Source: Fen-999 sp044220545
Lineage (GTDB): Bacteria; Pseudomonadota; Gammaproteobacteria; Burkholderiales; Rhodocyclaceae
Direction of reading: 5' to 3'
Assembly (NCBI GenBank): GCA_044220545.1
Contig: JBGAQX010000039.1
Location: 1 to 64,000, forward strand
Length of the DNA stretch: 64,000 bases
Under the pieces are notes generated by a model. The model had not been told where the DNA came from, made no database searches, and was given only the letters and a program-made list of their open reading frames with translations. A program made the position numbers and the translations under genes. This document shows positions 44,561 to 52,276 of the stretch, piece after piece (the first letter of the stretch is position 1; every line of letters begins with the position of its first letter).

Positions 44561-44590
44561 ATTCTAGGTTGACGTTTACGTCAACGTCAA
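44561..44590 (-). promoter_or_regulatory. MerR-type (LiuR) promoter and operator of the leucine operon
   Basis: On the minus strand TTGACG (44590-44585) and TAGAAT (44566-44561) are -35 and -10 hexamers with an 18-base spacer, longer than optimal, as in MerR-controlled promoters. The spacer is filled by the palindrome TTGACGT-AA-ACGTCAA (44569-44584), with perfect 7-base arms. Its ACGTnnACGT core resembles operators described for LiuR. It lies between merR/liuR and the thioesterase gene. Confidence 0.75.
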
Positions 44591-44629
44591 TATATCGTTA
44601 CCGATGAATTCGGTGGATAGGCGGTGTTT

Positions 44630-45040
44630 TCAGGCGGCCCGGCGGCCATTCGGCGAAGAGGAGGCGGGTTCGGTGAGCAACTCCTGGCATTGCCGTTCGA
44701 AGCGGATGATCTCGTCCAGCACGGCCTCGATGTCTTCCCGCTGCTGCTCGAGGGCCGCCTTGCGCCGGGAGAGCACCCTGAGGAACTTGAGCAGTTGCGG
44801 GCTGCCATCCGTCGCGGTGTCGTACATGTCGATGAGTTCGCGAATCTCGGCCAGCGACAGACCGAGACGCTTGCCCCGCAGCGCAAGCTTGAGGCGGGTT
44901 CGGTCGCGCTTGGAGTACACGCGCTGCATGCCTTCCCGCTGCGGCGAAAGGAGGCCCTTGTCTTCGTAGTAACGGATGGCCCGGGGCGTCAGATCGAATT
45001 CGCGGGCCAGATCGGCGATGGAGAACGTAGGGTCGCTCAT
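44630..45040 (-). CDS. liuR: MerR-family regulator, LiuR-like
   Basis: This 136-residue protein has a winged helix (FSIADLAREFDLTPRAIRYY, then EDKGLLSPQREGMQRVY) and a dimerisation coiled coil (~75-120, LRVLSRRKAALEQQREDIEAV). There is no cysteine effector cluster, as in LiuR, which senses a CoA intermediate of leucine breakdown. The ATG at 45040 is preferred to TTG two codons earlier. It is just upstream of, and on the same strand as, the operon it should control. The assignment rests on context and domain. Confidence 0.82.
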   Translation of the reverse strand: MSDPTFSIADLAREFDLTPRAIRYYEDKGLLSPQREGMQRVYSKRDRTRLKLALRGKRLGLSLAEIRELIDMYDTATDGSPQLLKFLRVLSRRKAALEQQREDIEAVLDEIIRFERQCQELLTEPASSSPNGRRAA

Positions 45041-45171
45041 GGACAAGACGTCATGAATAGTGAAATTTGTTGCACCGCACCATCAGACCGCCGTTCATGT
45101 AGAATGTTGTCTTACCTCAATTTTTCTCGGCCAGTTAAGCAGATTTCTCCGGGCAAATCAATTCAACGGCC

Positions 45172-46221
45172 ATGATGACTTCTCCCATCGTCTATCCCCA
45201 CCAGACGCCGCCGGCAGCGGGGCGGGCGATGGTCGTGGCCCCCGGCATTCTCTGGTTGCGCATGCCCTTGCCCTTTGCGCTCGATCACATCAACCTGTGG
45301 CTGATCGAGGACGGCGCGGCCTGGACCGCCGTCGATACCGGCATCGCCCTCGAGCCGGTCAAGGCGGCCTGGCAGGAGGTTCTCGCCGACCGGAAACTCT
45401 CGCGCCTGCTCGTCACGCACTTTCACCCCGATCATCTCGGCCTGGCGGCCTGGTTGCAGGAACGAACCGGCGCGCCGCTCTGGATCAGCCAGAGCGAATA
45501 CCTGACGGCGCATATGATCCGCGCCGAGCTGGCCGGCTATTCGGTGGCGGCGATGCTCGACTTCTTTCGCCGCCACGGCCTCGACGACGCCCGCATCGAG
45601 GGCTTGCGCGCCCGAGGCAATGCCTATGCGCGCGTCGTACCCGCCATTCCGCCGACCTTCCATCCGCTCTGGGAAGGCGAGGACGTGACCATCGGCGGCA
45701 CGGCCTGGCGCGTCATCGTCGGCCATGGCCACGCACCCGAACACGCCAGCCTGTACTGCGCGGAACTCGGCGTGCTGATTTCGGGCGACATGCTGCTGCC
45801 GCGCATTTCCACCAATATCAGTGTCTTCGCCGGCGTCCCCGACGCCAATTCGCTGGCCTGGTTTCTGGCCTCGATCGATCGGCTGCGCGAACTGCCCGAA
45901 GACACCCTGGTGCTGCCCTCCCACGGCCTGCCCTTCCGCGGCCTGCATGCCCGGGTCGAGCAACTGGTTGCCCATCATGCCGCCCGCTGCGATGATCTGC
46001 TGCAAGCCTGCTCGGCACCGAAGAGCGCGGCCGACCTGCTGCCCGTGCTTTTCCCGCGCGAGATCACCGATCCGCATCAGACCATGTTCGCCATGGGCGA
46101 GGCGATCGCCCACTTGAACTACCTAGAACAGGCGTGCCAGTTAGAGCGCGCCGCCGAGAACGGCACCATCCGCTATGTCCAGAACCGAAAAGGAGTGAGA
46201 AATGGCCAACGCCCCGCATGA
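45172..46221 (+). CDS. MBL-fold metallo-hydrolase upstream of phaC
   Basis: This is a 349-residue protein. The metal motif THFHPDHLG (HxHxDH) is at ~82-90, GHGHAPEHASLY and SGDMLLP supply other ligands, and the last His is in LPSHGLPF. A C-terminal helical domain (AADLLPVLFPREITD) is like that of hydroxyacylglutathione hydrolase-related proteins. The substrate is unknown; an acyl thioester is plausible beside phaC. It starts at the first of two ATGs. Its end overlaps the phaC start by 20 bases. The 131-base gap before it has TAGAAT at 45100-45105, possibly a -10. Confidence 0.83.
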   Translation: MMTSPIVYPHQTPPAAGRAMVVAPGILWLRMPLPFALDHINLWLIEDGAAWTAVDTGIALEPVKAAWQEVLADRKLSRLLVTHFHPDHLGLAAWLQERTGAPLWISQSEYLTAHMIRAELAGYSVAAMLDFFRRHGLDDARIEGLRARGNAYARVVPAIPPTFHPLWEGEDVTIGGTAWRVIVGHGHAPEHASLYCAELGVLISGDMLLPRISTNISVFAGVPDANSLAWFLASIDRLRELPEDTLVLPSHGLPFRGLHARVEQLVAHHAARCDDLLQACSAPKSAADLLPVLFPREITDPHQTMFAMGEAIAHLNYLEQACQLERAAENGTIRYVQNRKGVRNGQRPA

Positions 46222-48013
46222 ACACGCCCCGCTGCCCGACCCGCAGGAAATTGCCAAGACCTATGCCGAGGTTGCCCAGCGCGCTTCCAAGCTGCTCTCC
46301 GACCATATCCAGCGCCAGACAAAGAAAGGCGTCAGCGCGCCGGCCGATGAACTGGGCATCGCCCAGGCCTTCATGGACATGATGGCCAAGATGCTGGCCA
46401 ACCCCTACAAGCTGGCCCAGGCGCAAATGAACCTGGTCTGGGACTACTTTTCCCTCTGGCAGCATTCGAGCCTGCGCCTCATGGGCATGGAGACCGCCCC
46501 GATCGCCCAACCGGCCAAGGACGACAAGCGATTCAAGGACGAACAGTGGGAGGAGCACTTCCTGTTCGACTTCATCAAGCAGTCCTACCTGATCACCGCG
46601 CGCCACATCCACGACTCGGTGCGCAATGTCGAGGGCATGGACGAGAACACCGAGAAGAAGGTCAACTTCTTCACCCGCCAGTTCATCGACGCGCTGTCGC
46701 CATCGAACTTCGCCATGACCAATCCGGAAGTGTTCCGCGAGACGGTGAAATCTCATGGCCAGAACCTGGTCAAGGGCTTCAACAACCTGCTGCGCGACAT
46801 CGAGGACGGCGACGGCAACCTGCGCATCAAGATGACCGACACCACCGCCTTCGAGCTGGGCAAGAACGTCGCCACCACGCCGGGCAAGGTGATCTTCCAG
46901 AACGAGCTGATCCAGCTCCTGCAGTTCAACCCGACCGGCAAGGAACACTACAAGCGCCCCTTGCTGATCTTCCCGCCCTGGATCAACAAGTACTACATCC
47001 TCGACCTGCGCGAGAAGAACTCCTACATCAAGTGGGCGACCGACCAGGGCCACAGCGTCTTCGTCATGTCCTGGGTCAACCCGGATGAGAAGCTGGCCAA
47101 GAAGAGCTTCGAGGACTATCTGCTCGACGCCGCCCTGGTCGCCGTCGACAAGGTCTGCGAACAGACCGGCGAGAAGGAGATCAACGCCGCCGCCTACTGC
47201 CTGGGCGGCACCCTGCTGGCTTCGACGCTCGCCTACATGACGGCCAAGAAGGACAAGCGGATCGCCTCGGCGACCTTCTTCACCACCATGCTCGACTTCT
47301 CGATTCCGGGCGAACTGGGTGTCTTCATCGACGAGAAGCAGGTTTCCAGCCTGGAAAAGAAGATGGCCGAGCGTGGCTTCCTCGAGGGCACCGAGATGGC
47401 CGGCACCTTCAACATGCTGCGCTCCAACGACCTGATCTGGTCGTTCGTGGTGAACAACTACCTGATGGGCAAGGACCCCTTCCCCTTCGACCTGCTGTTC
47501 TGGAACAGCGACTCGACGCGCATGCCGTACGCGATGCACAGCTTCTACCTGCGCAACATGTACATGAACAACCTGCTCAAGGAGCCGGGCGGCATCACCC
47601 TCGCCGGTGTGCCGATCGACCTCGGCAAGATCAAGACGCCGGCCTACTTCGTTTCCACCATCGAAGATCACATCGCGCCGTGGAAGAGTACTTTCCTGGG
47701 CGCGCAGCGCTTCTCCGGTCCGGTGCGTTTCGTGCTCGGCGGTTCCGGCCACATCGCCGGCATCGTCAATCCGCCGGCGGCCAACAAGTATGGCTACTGG
47801 CTGAACGACGACCTGGCGGAGACAGCCGACGAATGGCTGGAAGGCGCGACCCAGCAGCCCGGTTCCTGGTGGACCGACTGGCAGCAATGGGTGACCGCCA
47901 TGGACGACCGCAAGGTGCCGGCGCGCGACCCGGCCAAGGGCAAGTTCAAGGTACTGGAAGACGCCCCGGGCTCGTTCGTCAAATTCCGCCTGGACACGCA
48001 GAAGAAGTCGTAA
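46202..48013 (+). CDS. phaC: class I poly(3-hydroxyalkanoate) synthase PhaC
   Basis: This 603-residue enzyme polymerises 3-hydroxyacyl-CoA into PHA at granule surfaces. An N-terminal helical region (~1-200) precedes the alpha/beta-hydrolase core. The catalytic triad is Cys333 (in AAYCLGGT), Asp489 (TIEDHIAPW) and His517 (GGSGHIAG). The lipase-like box is normally GxCxGG; here the first Gly is Ala (AYCLGG). PPWINKYYILDL and FVMSWVNPD are class I hallmarks. AAGGAG precedes the ATG. Its stop overlaps the start of a PIN gene (TAATG). Confidence 0.95.
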   Translation: MANAPHEHAPLPDPQEIAKTYAEVAQRASKLLSDHIQRQTKKGVSAPADELGIAQAFMDMMAKMLANPYKLAQAQMNLVWDYFSLWQHSSLRLMGMETAPIAQPAKDDKRFKDEQWEEHFLFDFIKQSYLITARHIHDSVRNVEGMDENTEKKVNFFTRQFIDALSPSNFAMTNPEVFRETVKSHGQNLVKGFNNLLRDIEDGDGNLRIKMTDTTAFELGKNVATTPGKVIFQNELIQLLQFNPTGKEHYKRPLLIFPPWINKYYILDLREKNSYIKWATDQGHSVFVMSWVNPDEKLAKKSFEDYLLDAALVAVDKVCEQTGEKEINAAAYCLGGTLLASTLAYMTAKKDKRIASATFFTTMLDFSIPGELGVFIDEKQVSSLEKKMAERGFLEGTEMAGTFNMLRSNDLIWSFVVNNYLMGKDPFPFDLLFWNSDSTRMPYAMHSFYLRNMYMNNLLKEPGGITLAGVPIDLGKIKTPAYFVSTIEDHIAPWKSTFLGAQRFSGPVRFVLGGSGHIAGIVNPPAANKYGYWLNDDLAETADEWLEGATQQPGSWWTDWQQWVTAMDDRKVPARDPAKGKFKVLEDAPGSFVKFRLDTQKKS

Positions 48014-48441
48014 TGACGGCGGCGGTACGGGTTGTCTTCGACACCAACGTACTGCTTTCCCTTTTCGTCTTCGCCGACAGCCGCTACGCGCCTCTGCGCG
48101 AGCGGCTTGAAGGCGGCGAAATAGTCGCGCTGACCGACGAGCGCTGCCTTGGCGAATTCCGCCGAGTACTGGCCTATCCCATGTTCTCGTTGGCCGACGA
48201 CGCGCAACGCGCGGCGTTCGAATCCTATTCCCGCCACGCCATCGTCGTTGCCGCCAAAGCCGATGCCGTTCCCTTGCCCCAATGCAAGGATGCCGACGAC
48301 CAGAAGTTCCTCGAAGTCGCGCGCGACGGCAAAGCGCGATGGCTGGTGACATCCGACAAGGCGCTGCTCAGGATGGCCCGTCGCCGCAAGCTGGCCCATC
48401 TGTTCGACATCATCACACCCGACCAGTCGCTCGCGCGATAA
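48013..48441 (+). CDS. PIN-domain RNase translationally coupled to phaC
   Basis: This 142-residue PIN-family protein is of the type once called putative toxin component (COG1569): VVFDTNVLLSLFVF (first Asp), a Glu in LGEFRRVLAY, CKDADDQKFLEVA and LVTSDKALLR complete the acidic site. Its ATG overlaps the phaC stop (TAATG), so its translation depends on phaC. No antitoxin gene is adjacent: the next gene is convergent. It may be an orphan toxin, be controlled from elsewhere, or process the pha mRNA (speculation). Confidence 0.82.
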   Translation: MTAAVRVVFDTNVLLSLFVFADSRYAPLRERLEGGEIVALTDERCLGEFRRVLAYPMFSLADDAQRAAFESYSRHAIVVAAKADAVPLPQCKDADDQKFLEVARDGKARWLVTSDKALLRMARRRKLAHLFDIITPDQSLAR

Positions 48442-48467
48442 GCGAAAGCCAGCCGCGTGTGCAGTCA

Positions 48468-48487
48468 GTCGTGGCGGCACGCCACTA
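48468..48487. repeat. palindromic 20-mer at convergent gene ends, copy 1
   Basis: GTGGCG-GCA-CGCCAC forms a perfect 6-bp hairpin between the PIN gene and the convergent WYL regulator, including the regulator's TAG stop. The 20-mer recurs at 49680-49699 with 18 of 20 identical. It may act as a bidirectional terminator or be a REP-like repeat; there is no T-tract. Confidence 0.55.
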
Positions 48488-49162
48488 GTCTGTGACGTGG
48501 CGGAGGAAATCGGCCAGCGTCCTGCCCTCGTCCGGCGTGAAGATCTCGGCGAGCACGTCGGGCGCGCTCATGCGGTCCAGACGGAAGTTGCGGAAGTCGC
48601 GGCGCAGTTCGCACCAGCCGCCCAGCGACCAGCCGCCGCCCCAGAAGAACAGGCCGAGCGGCCACACCACGCGATTCGTCGCCAGACCGTCGGCGCGCAC
48701 GTAGTCAAACCGGATCTTCCGCCGCCCGTCGATCGCCCCGCGCAGCGCGCCCAGCGGCGCCACCTGTCCGGGCGCAATGTGGAACGCTGGCACCAGCAGC
48801 GCCTGGCGCTCCAATTGCCCCTTGCCGCTCACGGGCAGCACCGACTCGATCTTCAACAGCGCGCGTTCCGCCGCCTTGCCCAATGCCTTGTCCGCCCAGC
48901 CGTGCACCATGCGACTGCCCAGCGCCAGTGCGGCGAGTTCCTCCCGGTCGAACATCAGCGGCGGCAAATGCGCACCCGCGCGCAGCAGGTAACCGACACC
49001 GGCCTCGCCGTCGACTTGCAGGCCACTGGCCATCAGATCCGCCATGTCGCGGTACACGGTGCGCTCGGAAACCTCCAGTCTTTCGGCCAGCGTGCGCGCC
49101 GTCACCGCGCGGCCGCGGCCGAGCAGCAGGACGATCTGGAACAGACGGTCGGCACGGCGCAT
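48485..49162 (-). CDS. YafY-family (HTH + WYL) transcriptional regulator
   Basis: This 225-residue regulator has an N-terminal HTH (DRLFQIVLLLGRGRAVTART, ERLEVSERTVYRDMADL), a linker and a WYL domain (~125-200, RKIRFDYVRADG, LGLFFWGGGWSLGGW). WYL domains bind ligands or nucleic acid. The ATG at 49162 is chosen because MRRADRLF is the normal family start. It is divergent from a VOC-protein gene; a palindrome between them is the likely operator. The typical partner of such regulators is exactly this kind of small VOC protein. Confidence 0.88.
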   Translation of the reverse strand: MRRADRLFQIVLLLGRGRAVTARTLAERLEVSERTVYRDMADLMASGLQVDGEAGVGYLLRAGAHLPPLMFDREELAALALGSRMVHGWADKALGKAAERALLKIESVLPVSGKGQLERQALLVPAFHIAPGQVAPLGALRGAIDGRRKIRFDYVRADGLATNRVVWPLGLFFWGGGWSLGGWCELRRDFRNFRLDRMSAPDVLAEIFTPDEGRTLADFLRHVTD

Positions 49163-49225
49163 CGTCACCCTCCTGACAGGACGGCGGCAGCATAGCATCG
49201 GCCGATTGCCGCCCTGGGGCGACTC

Positions 49226-49243
49226 CTGACATGACGCTGTCAG
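49226..49243. promoter_or_regulatory. inverted repeat in the regulator/VOC divergent region
   Basis: CTGACA and TGTCAG are exact inverted arms around a 6-base spacer, 58 bases before the VOC start. A further half-site CTGACAG lies nearer the regulator start (49173-49179). It is a plausible operator for the YafY-type regulator. Confidence 0.5.
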
Positions 49244-49300
49244 CAGGGGTGACGGACAATGTGGGCAATCATCCCAACGACATCAACGAAAGGAAACGCC

Positions 49301-49669
49301 ATGAGCCTCGTCAACTGGTTCGAAATCCCGGTCACCGATATCGAGCGCGCCATCCGCTTCTACGAGGCCGTCCTCGACAAGAAGCTCACCCGTCAGGATA
49401 TGCAGAGCTTCAAGATGGCGATTTTTCCCTATCCCGAGGGCGGCACCGGCGGTGCGCTTTGCCAGCATCCGCAATACCAGCCGGCGCCATCCGGCGGCGT
49501 CGTCATCTACCTCGACGGTGGCGACGACCTGGACAAGCCGCTCGGCCGCGTCGTCGGCGCCGGCGGCCAGGTGGTGATGCCCAAGACGCTGATCACGCCG
49601 GAGATCGGCTACATGGGCTTCTTCAAGGACACCGAGGGCAACGTCATCGCCCTGCATTCCTGCAAGTAG
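49301..49669 (+). CDS. VOC-family (glyoxalase-like) protein
   Basis: This 122-residue protein has a single vicinal-oxygen-chelate module pair: WFEIPVTDIERAIRFYEAV starts it and GYMGFFKDTEGNVIALHS ends it with the metal-ligand Glu/His pattern of the family. The substrate is unknown; such regulator-linked proteins are often called PhnB/glyoxalase-like. GAAAGGAAA precedes the ATG. It is controlled presumably by the divergent WYL regulator. Confidence 0.88.
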   Translation: MSLVNWFEIPVTDIERAIRFYEAVLDKKLTRQDMQSFKMAIFPYPEGGTGGALCQHPQYQPAPSGGVVIYLDGGDDLDKPLGRVVGAGGQVVMPKTLITPEIGYMGFFKDTEGNVIALHSCK

Positions 49670-49679
49670 CGAAAAGTCG

Positions 49680-49699
49680 GCCGTGGCGGCACGCCGCTA
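49680..49699. repeat. palindromic 20-mer at convergent gene ends, copy 2
   Basis: This is the second copy of the 20-mer at 48468-48487, again between convergent genes and again containing the TAG stop of the minus-strand gene (here yaiI). One arm base differs (GTGGCG against CGCCGC), so the stem has one wobble or mismatch. Confidence 0.55.
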
Positions 49700-50152
49700 T
49701 GAGGCGGTCTTGCCCCTTGCCAGCTCGCGGTCCAACTGGCGGGCGAAAGCGTGTTGGTCGCTGGCGGAGAAGGCCGCCGGCCCGCCGGTCTCGACACCCG
49801 TCGAGCGCAACGTGTCCATGAAGTTGCGCATGGTCAGCGCGGCGGCGATGCTGCCCTGGTCGTAGGTTTCGCCGCGCGGCGTCAGCACGCGACCACCCTC
49901 GGCGATCACCTCTGCGGCGAGCGGAATGTCGGACGTGATGACCAGATCGCCGGCCTCGACACGCCGCGCGATCTCGTTGTCCGCCACATCGAAGCCCTTC
50001 GGCACCTGCACCGCGCGGATGTGCGGCGAGCGTGGCACCGACAGCATCTGGTTGGCGACCAAGGTCACCGCAATGCCCGTGCGCGCGGCGGCCCGAAACA
50101 GGATTTCCTTGATCGGCTTCGGGCAGGCATCGGCATCGACCCAGATTTGCAT
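49697..50152 (-). CDS. yaiI: YaiI/YqxD family protein (DUF188)
   Basis: This 151-residue protein is of the UPF0178 family, a PIN-like fold: IWVDADACPKPIKEIL at the start, VAN and GFDVADNEIARRVEAGDLVITSDIPLA in the middle and RGETYDQGSI near the end. The three acidic clusters resemble a nuclease site, but the function is unproven. It ends within a palindromic repeat. The neighbours are convergent VOC and upstream SDR genes. Confidence 0.9.
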   Translation of the reverse strand: MQIWVDADACPKPIKEILFRAAARTGIAVTLVANQMLSVPRSPHIRAVQVPKGFDVADNEIARRVEAGDLVITSDIPLAAEVIAEGGRVLTPRGETYDQGSIAAALTMRNFMDTLRSTGVETGGPAAFSASDQHAFARQLDRELARGKTAS

Positions 50153-50191
50153 GGCGTTCCGGCTACACGAAAGTCAGGCCTCGCGCCACGC

Positions 50192-50953
50192 CTACGGGCC
50201 CGCGCCGCGCGGCTTGCGGCCGCGGCCCGCCAGGGCGGCATCGAACACGCGGTTCGGCAGCACGCGGAGCAGCTTGGCAACTATCGCCATCTGCCAGGGA
50301 ACGACCGCGTAACTCCGGCCCGCGTCGATGACGCGGGCGATGCGCCGAGCGGCTTCGTCGACCGGCAGGATGAAGGGCATGGTGTAGGTGTTGATGGCCG
50401 TCATCGGCGTCTCGACATAGCCGGGCGCGACGGTGACCACCTTCATGCCGCTGCCGCGCAACTCGCCGCGCAGGCTCTCCAGATAGGCGATGGTCGCGGC
50501 TTTCGAAGCGCTGTAGGCGCCGGAACCCGGCAAACCCCGTATCCCGGCCACCGAGGCAATGCCAGCCAGCGTGCCGCCGCCGGCGGCGCGCATCGGTTCG
50601 ATGAAGGGGTGGAAGGTATTGACCATGCCAAGCACATTGACCGCCAAGACACGCTCGAAGATCGGCAGATCGCCGGCCTCCTGGGTCAACGTGCCGACCG
50701 AAATACCGGCATTGGCGATAACCAGATCCGGCACACCGGCGCGGGCAACAAAGTCGGCGCCGGCCTGACTGACGGCGGTGGCATCGCTGACGTCTACGGA
50801 GTAAAGAAAGCTGGGGACGCGAAGCTGGTCGGCCAGATGGCGCAGTTCCCGCTCACGCCGGGCCAGCAGTGCCAGTGTCGCGCCCCGGCGGGCATAGTGC
50901 CGGGCCAGGGCGGCGCCCAGGCCCGACGAGGCGCCGGTGACGACGACGCGCAC
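50192..50953 (-). CDS. short-chain dehydrogenase/reductase
   Basis: This 253-residue classical SDR has the cofactor loop TGASSGLG (7-14), NAG in LVIANAGISVG, catalytic Ser in ASVAGIRG and YSASK for Tyr/Lys. The C-terminal region (AKLLRVLPNRVFDAALAGRG) is hydrophobic and basic, possibly membrane-associated. The substrate is unknown. The GTG start overlaps the dsbA stop by one base, putting it in the argS-SPOR-dsbA operon. Confidence 0.88.
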   Translation of the reverse strand: MRVVVTGASSGLGAALARHYARRGATLALLARRERELRHLADQLRVPSFLYSVDVSDATAVSQAGADFVARAGVPDLVIANAGISVGTLTQEAGDLPIFERVLAVNVLGMVNTFHPFIEPMRAAGGGTLAGIASVAGIRGLPGSGAYSASKAATIAYLESLRGELRGSGMKVVTVAPGYVETPMTAINTYTMPFILPVDEAARRIARVIDAGRSYAVVPWQMAIVAKLLRVLPNRVFDAALAGRGRKPRGAGP

Positions 50954-51612
50954 TACTTCTTGACCGAACGTTCCTTGCGGGCCTTGTCGATCAGTTGATC
51001 GAGGACGACGGTCATTTCCGCATGGCTGCCCGCCTCGCCGCTGGCCACGCCGTAGCGGCCGTTGATGAAGATCGCCGGCACGCCGTCGAAACCGTACTGG
51101 CCGGAAAGCTGCTGGGCGCGAGTGACCTTGCTCTGCACCGAGAACGAATTCATCGCGTCGGCAAACTTCTGGCGGTCGACGCCCTTGGCGGCCATCCAGT
51201 CGGCAAGCACCTTCGGATCGTTCAGGTTCACGCGGTCGATGTGGATGGCGTCGAAGACCTCGCCATGCATCTTCTCGAGCACGCCCATGGATTCGAGCGC
51301 GTAGTAAACACCGGCGAGCGGCGCCCAGCCACCGGGCCGACCGTCCTTGCCGGGAAACACCGCCGGAATGCGCCGGAACGTGACGTCCTTCGGCAGGGTC
51401 TTCAGCCACTTGTTGAGGATGGGCTCGAGGTTGAAGCAATGGCCACAGCCATACCAGAAAAACTCGGTAATCTCGATCTTGTCCTTGGCATCGACCGGCC
51501 GCTCGGGGTTCAGCACCTTGTAGTGCTTGCCTTCCTTGAGATCGAGGGCGCTGGCCAGATTGGCCGTCGCGAGAAAGGCAATTCCCACCAGCAACGTCAG
51601 CAATTTGCGCAT
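50953..51612 (-). CDS. dsbA: thiol:disulfide oxidoreductase DsbA
   Basis: This 219-residue periplasmic oxidase has a signal peptide (~1-22, ending ASA), FFWYGCGHCF with active-site Cys56-Gly-His-Cys59, a helical insert, and the cis-Pro loop GVPAIFINGRY. It introduces disulfides into exported proteins, including likely secretion-system substrates. It lies 17 bases after the SPOR gene. Confidence 0.94.
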   Translation of the reverse strand: MRKLLTLLVGIAFLATANLASALDLKEGKHYKVLNPERPVDAKDKIEITEFFWYGCGHCFNLEPILNKWLKTLPKDVTFRRIPAVFPGKDGRPGGWAPLAGVYYALESMGVLEKMHGEVFDAIHIDRVNLNDPKVLADWMAAKGVDRQKFADAMNSFSVQSKVTRAQQLSGQYGFDGVPAIFINGRYGVASGEAGSHAEMTVVLDQLIDKARKERSVKK

Positions 51613-51629
51613 CTATTCTTCCTTTTCGT

Positions 51630-52262
51630 CTATTTGCCCTTGGTCGGGGCGGTCTGAATGCCGTTCTGAGACAACTGGCCGCGCGCGCGGTTCAATTCCT
51701 CAACGTTCGAAAACGGTCCGGTGCGGACACGATACATTCTGCCCTTTTCAGGGACATCGACTTCCTGAACGCCGGCATCCAGCCCGATCAGGGCGAGCCG
51801 GGCCTTGAGATTGTCGGCGTCGGTCGGCTTCTGGAACGCGCCCACCTGGAGATAGAGCGGTTCGCCGCCGGCCGACTTGGCGTCGCCCGCCTTGGCTTCC
51901 GGCGCCTTGGCTTCGGTGGACTTCGCTTCCGCCGGCTTGGGCGCCGCCGGAGCCGGCGCCGCCTCCTGGCTGCCCGGCAGAATCTTGTAGAACTCGAAGC
52001 GCGGCCTGTCGCCATCCTTGCCGCCGACCTTGTCACCGGGCTTGCCCGGCAGCGCCTTTGGCGCGCCATTGTGGTCCGCGTCGCCATTGCCGGCCCGCTC
52101 GGCGCGCGGCGCCTTGTCGCGGAACGGCAGGGGCATCTTGTTCATGTACCAGACAACGCCCAGCGACATCAACACGCCCAGTATCAAGCCAAGAAAGATG
52201 CCCAACAGGGTATTGCCGCGACTCCGCCGGCCCGACGCCGGCTTCTGGTAGGGCTTGCGCAC
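51630..52262 (-). CDS. SPOR-domain cell-division-type protein
   Basis: This 210-residue bitopic protein has a basic cytoplasmic start (MRKPYQKPASGRRSRG), a membrane helix (~19-40), a long Pro/Ala/Lys linker with AEAK repeats, and a C-terminal SPOR domain (~135-205, YLQVGAFQKPTDADNLKARL, VRTGPFSNVEELNRARGQL). SPOR domains bind denuded peptidoglycan at the septum (FtsN/DedD-like). GTG at 52262 with AAGGGG upstream is preferred to the GTG at 52280 that overlaps the argS end; both are possible. Confidence 0.88.
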   Translation of the reverse strand: MRKPYQKPASGRRSRGNTLLGIFLGLILGVLMSLGVVWYMNKMPLPFRDKAPRAERAGNGDADHNGAPKALPGKPGDKVGGKDGDRPRFEFYKILPGSQEAAPAPAAPKPAEAKSTEAKAPEAKAGDAKSAGGEPLYLQVGAFQKPTDADNLKARLALIGLDAGVQEVDVPEKGRMYRVRTGPFSNVEELNRARGQLSQNGIQTAPTKGK

Positions 52263-52276
52263 CGCGTTCCCCTTTA

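Noticed and set aside
46064..48352. 762-codon minus-strand frame opposite phaC
   Set aside because: Shadow of phaC codon usage; no start signal or domain.
49231..49821. 196-codon frame overlapping the VOC gene
   Set aside because: Out of frame with the clear VOC protein; basic, low-complexity translation.
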